Assembly: GCA_012064415.1 (NCBI GenBank)
Contig: SSNU01000173.1
Location: forward strand, 206,770 to 270,769
DNA from: Gyrodactylus bullatarudis
Lineage: Eukaryota; Platyhelminthes; Monogenea; Gyrodactylidea; Gyrodactylidae
Reading direction: 5' to 3'
Length of the DNA stretch: 64,000 bases
Shown: positions 63,193 to 64,000 of the stretch, one piece after another
Layout: every line of letters begins with the position of its first letter
Position numbering within the stretch: position 1 is the stretch's first letter
Position numbers and translations under genes: made by a program
The notes under the pieces: model-generated
What the model was told of the DNA's origin: nothing
Seen by the model: the letters and a program-made list of their open reading frames with translations, nothing else
The model's database searches: none

Positions 63193-63497
63193 ATCATCTC
63201 CATTATGGAGTCAAATTCAAAAGTGGAATCAGTAAACTTTGAAATTTTGACATCTAGCAAAGTTAAGTCGAAAATAAATCATTATTCTAATCCACAATTA
63301 GCATGAAATTAACATCTGATTTTAACTTGGATTCACCATAGAAGTAGAAAAATTTAGTTTAAGATATGAAAATTACGTTCACATTCTGGGTCTACTGCTT
63401 TGAATGATGAAATAAGTTACAGGTTTTCATCAAAAGAGTTGTTTAAAATAAATTCTAGTACATTTATTATTCGAATAGGATATAAAAATAAAGTTTG
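63193..63497. other. Convergent 3' ends of zinc-finger gene 2 and the MED4-like gene
   Basis: The two genes face each other here. TTTATT at about 63463 on plus gives AATAAA for the minus-strand gene. AT-rich, nothing else recognised. Confidence 0.45.
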
Positions 63498-63725
63498 TTA
63501 GTAATTTCTCTGATAGAAGCGTCCATTAGAGCTATTTGCCCACGGCATCAGATGATTCCTATGATGGTTAGGTGACCATGTTTCCTCTTTTATCATTGGT
63601 CCCGCCATTGTCAATCGACGGGCCAAGTTCACCATTTGATCCGTAGTTCCTGAAGTCTTTTCCATATTTCTCAAATTGCTCAATTCTTTCGTTGTTCTCG
63701 ACAAGGCAATACTCAACTTGTGAAG
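63498..63725 (-). CDS. Possible Mediator subunit 4 (MED4-like), last exon
   Basis: A last exon of 228 nt follows a good acceptor (ttttcttag) at 63726. It reads LHKLSIALSRTTKELSNLRN, then TTDQMVNLARRLTMAGPM, ETWSPNHHRN and MPWANSSNGRFYQRNY-stop. The spacing matches the end of MED4 (AKEKLKSI, then SSEEIIKYAHRISASNAV, then LTWVPGD), including the A-RI/L pattern and the TW, but the PYPTD motif is missing. The upstream exons lie beyond the window. It could also be another coiled-coil protein, so the name is tentative. Confidence 0.42.
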   Translation of the reverse strand, partial: LHKLSIALSRTTKELSNLRNMEKTSGTTDQMVNLARRLTMAGPMIKEETWSPNHHRNHLMPWANSSNGRFYQRNY

Positions 63726-63868
63726 CTAAGAAAAATATTGAAAAATGTTGAATATGAGTAATTCAATGTTGGAGTCTTATGCTTTAATAAATTACTATAT
63801 GAATGGAGATGGTACACTGCATTCAACATAAAAAGTATCCAGTTGGAATGGGTCGAATAACTTATGAG

Positions 63869-64000
63869 TAGGGCGACCAGAAAAAGGCATACTTTATGAT
63901 GAAAAAAGGCAATTGTTAATTCTGAAAAAGGCAAAAAAAGGCAAATTCATAAAATCGAATGTTTCTCACGAGAAGCATCCCAAGAAGATATCTGCTGAAA
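63869..64000. mobile_element. Possible end of a hAT-like element
   Basis: TAGGGCGACCAGAAAAAGGC at 63869, followed by repeats of AAAAAGGCA (63880-63945). A start TAGGG and subterminal AAAAGGCA repeats are seen in hAT-type elements. The other end is outside the window, so the 8-bp target duplication cannot be checked. Confidence 0.35.

Overview
The window is AT-rich animal nuclear DNA with spliced genes, GT-AG introns (one likely GC-AG), and many decayed transposons and foldback repeats. The gene set (TAF4, histone H4, focal adhesion kinase, SLBP, TANGO6/Rtp1, the Glass five-zinc-finger factor, a possible MED4) points to an arthropod. Glass is best known from arthropod photoreceptor development, and the remaining proteins are divergent, as in fast-evolving mites or copepods. 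The exact lineage is an inference and is not resolved by the sequence.

Layout: 13-1563 (+) holds the last two exons of TAF4, followed by a G-poor 3' region. 2773-3084 (-) is an intact intronless histone H4. 3919-31363 (+) is a focal adhesion kinase gene rebuilt here from exons with matching phases: FERM, then a roughly 14 kb repeat-filled intron, the tyrosine kinase, a very short linker and the FAT domain. 31848-32765 (-) is SLBP, the histone mRNA hairpin-binding protein. It is divergent, with 165 bp between it and TANGO6 (32931-36620, +; five exons, one intron apparently only 29 nt). 37426-40478 (-) is a tandem pair of intronless proteins with a BTB-like N-terminus and a jacalin-like C-terminus. 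40673-43324 (-) is an unrecognised multi-exon gene. 45446-47433 (-) is Glass. 50888-54322 (+) and 58813-63192 (+) are two C2H2-finger genes rebuilt from exons. 63498-63725 (-) is the last exon of a probable MED4-like gene.

The long introns and intergenic spaces hold scattered fragments of a KRBA2/Ginger-like integrase, LINE reverse transcriptase pieces, a tRNA-derived SINE, several TIR/MITE elements, a nested MULE-like insertion with a 9-bp target duplication, and several long near-perfect inverted repeats. Most of the inverted repeats lie in introns and would form hairpins in pre-mRNA. Two further signals recur: a covarying hairpin around CTGAAGA with hammerhead-like core bases, and a short coding cassette (EPN-NI-DEVR-YY) that follows that hairpin in one copy.

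Functionally the genes form no operon or pathway. There is a loose thematic link between histone H4 and SLBP, and between transcription factors TAF4, MED4-like and Glass. All exon joins were made by eye from splice consensus, phase and remembered family architecture; no search or alignment was run.
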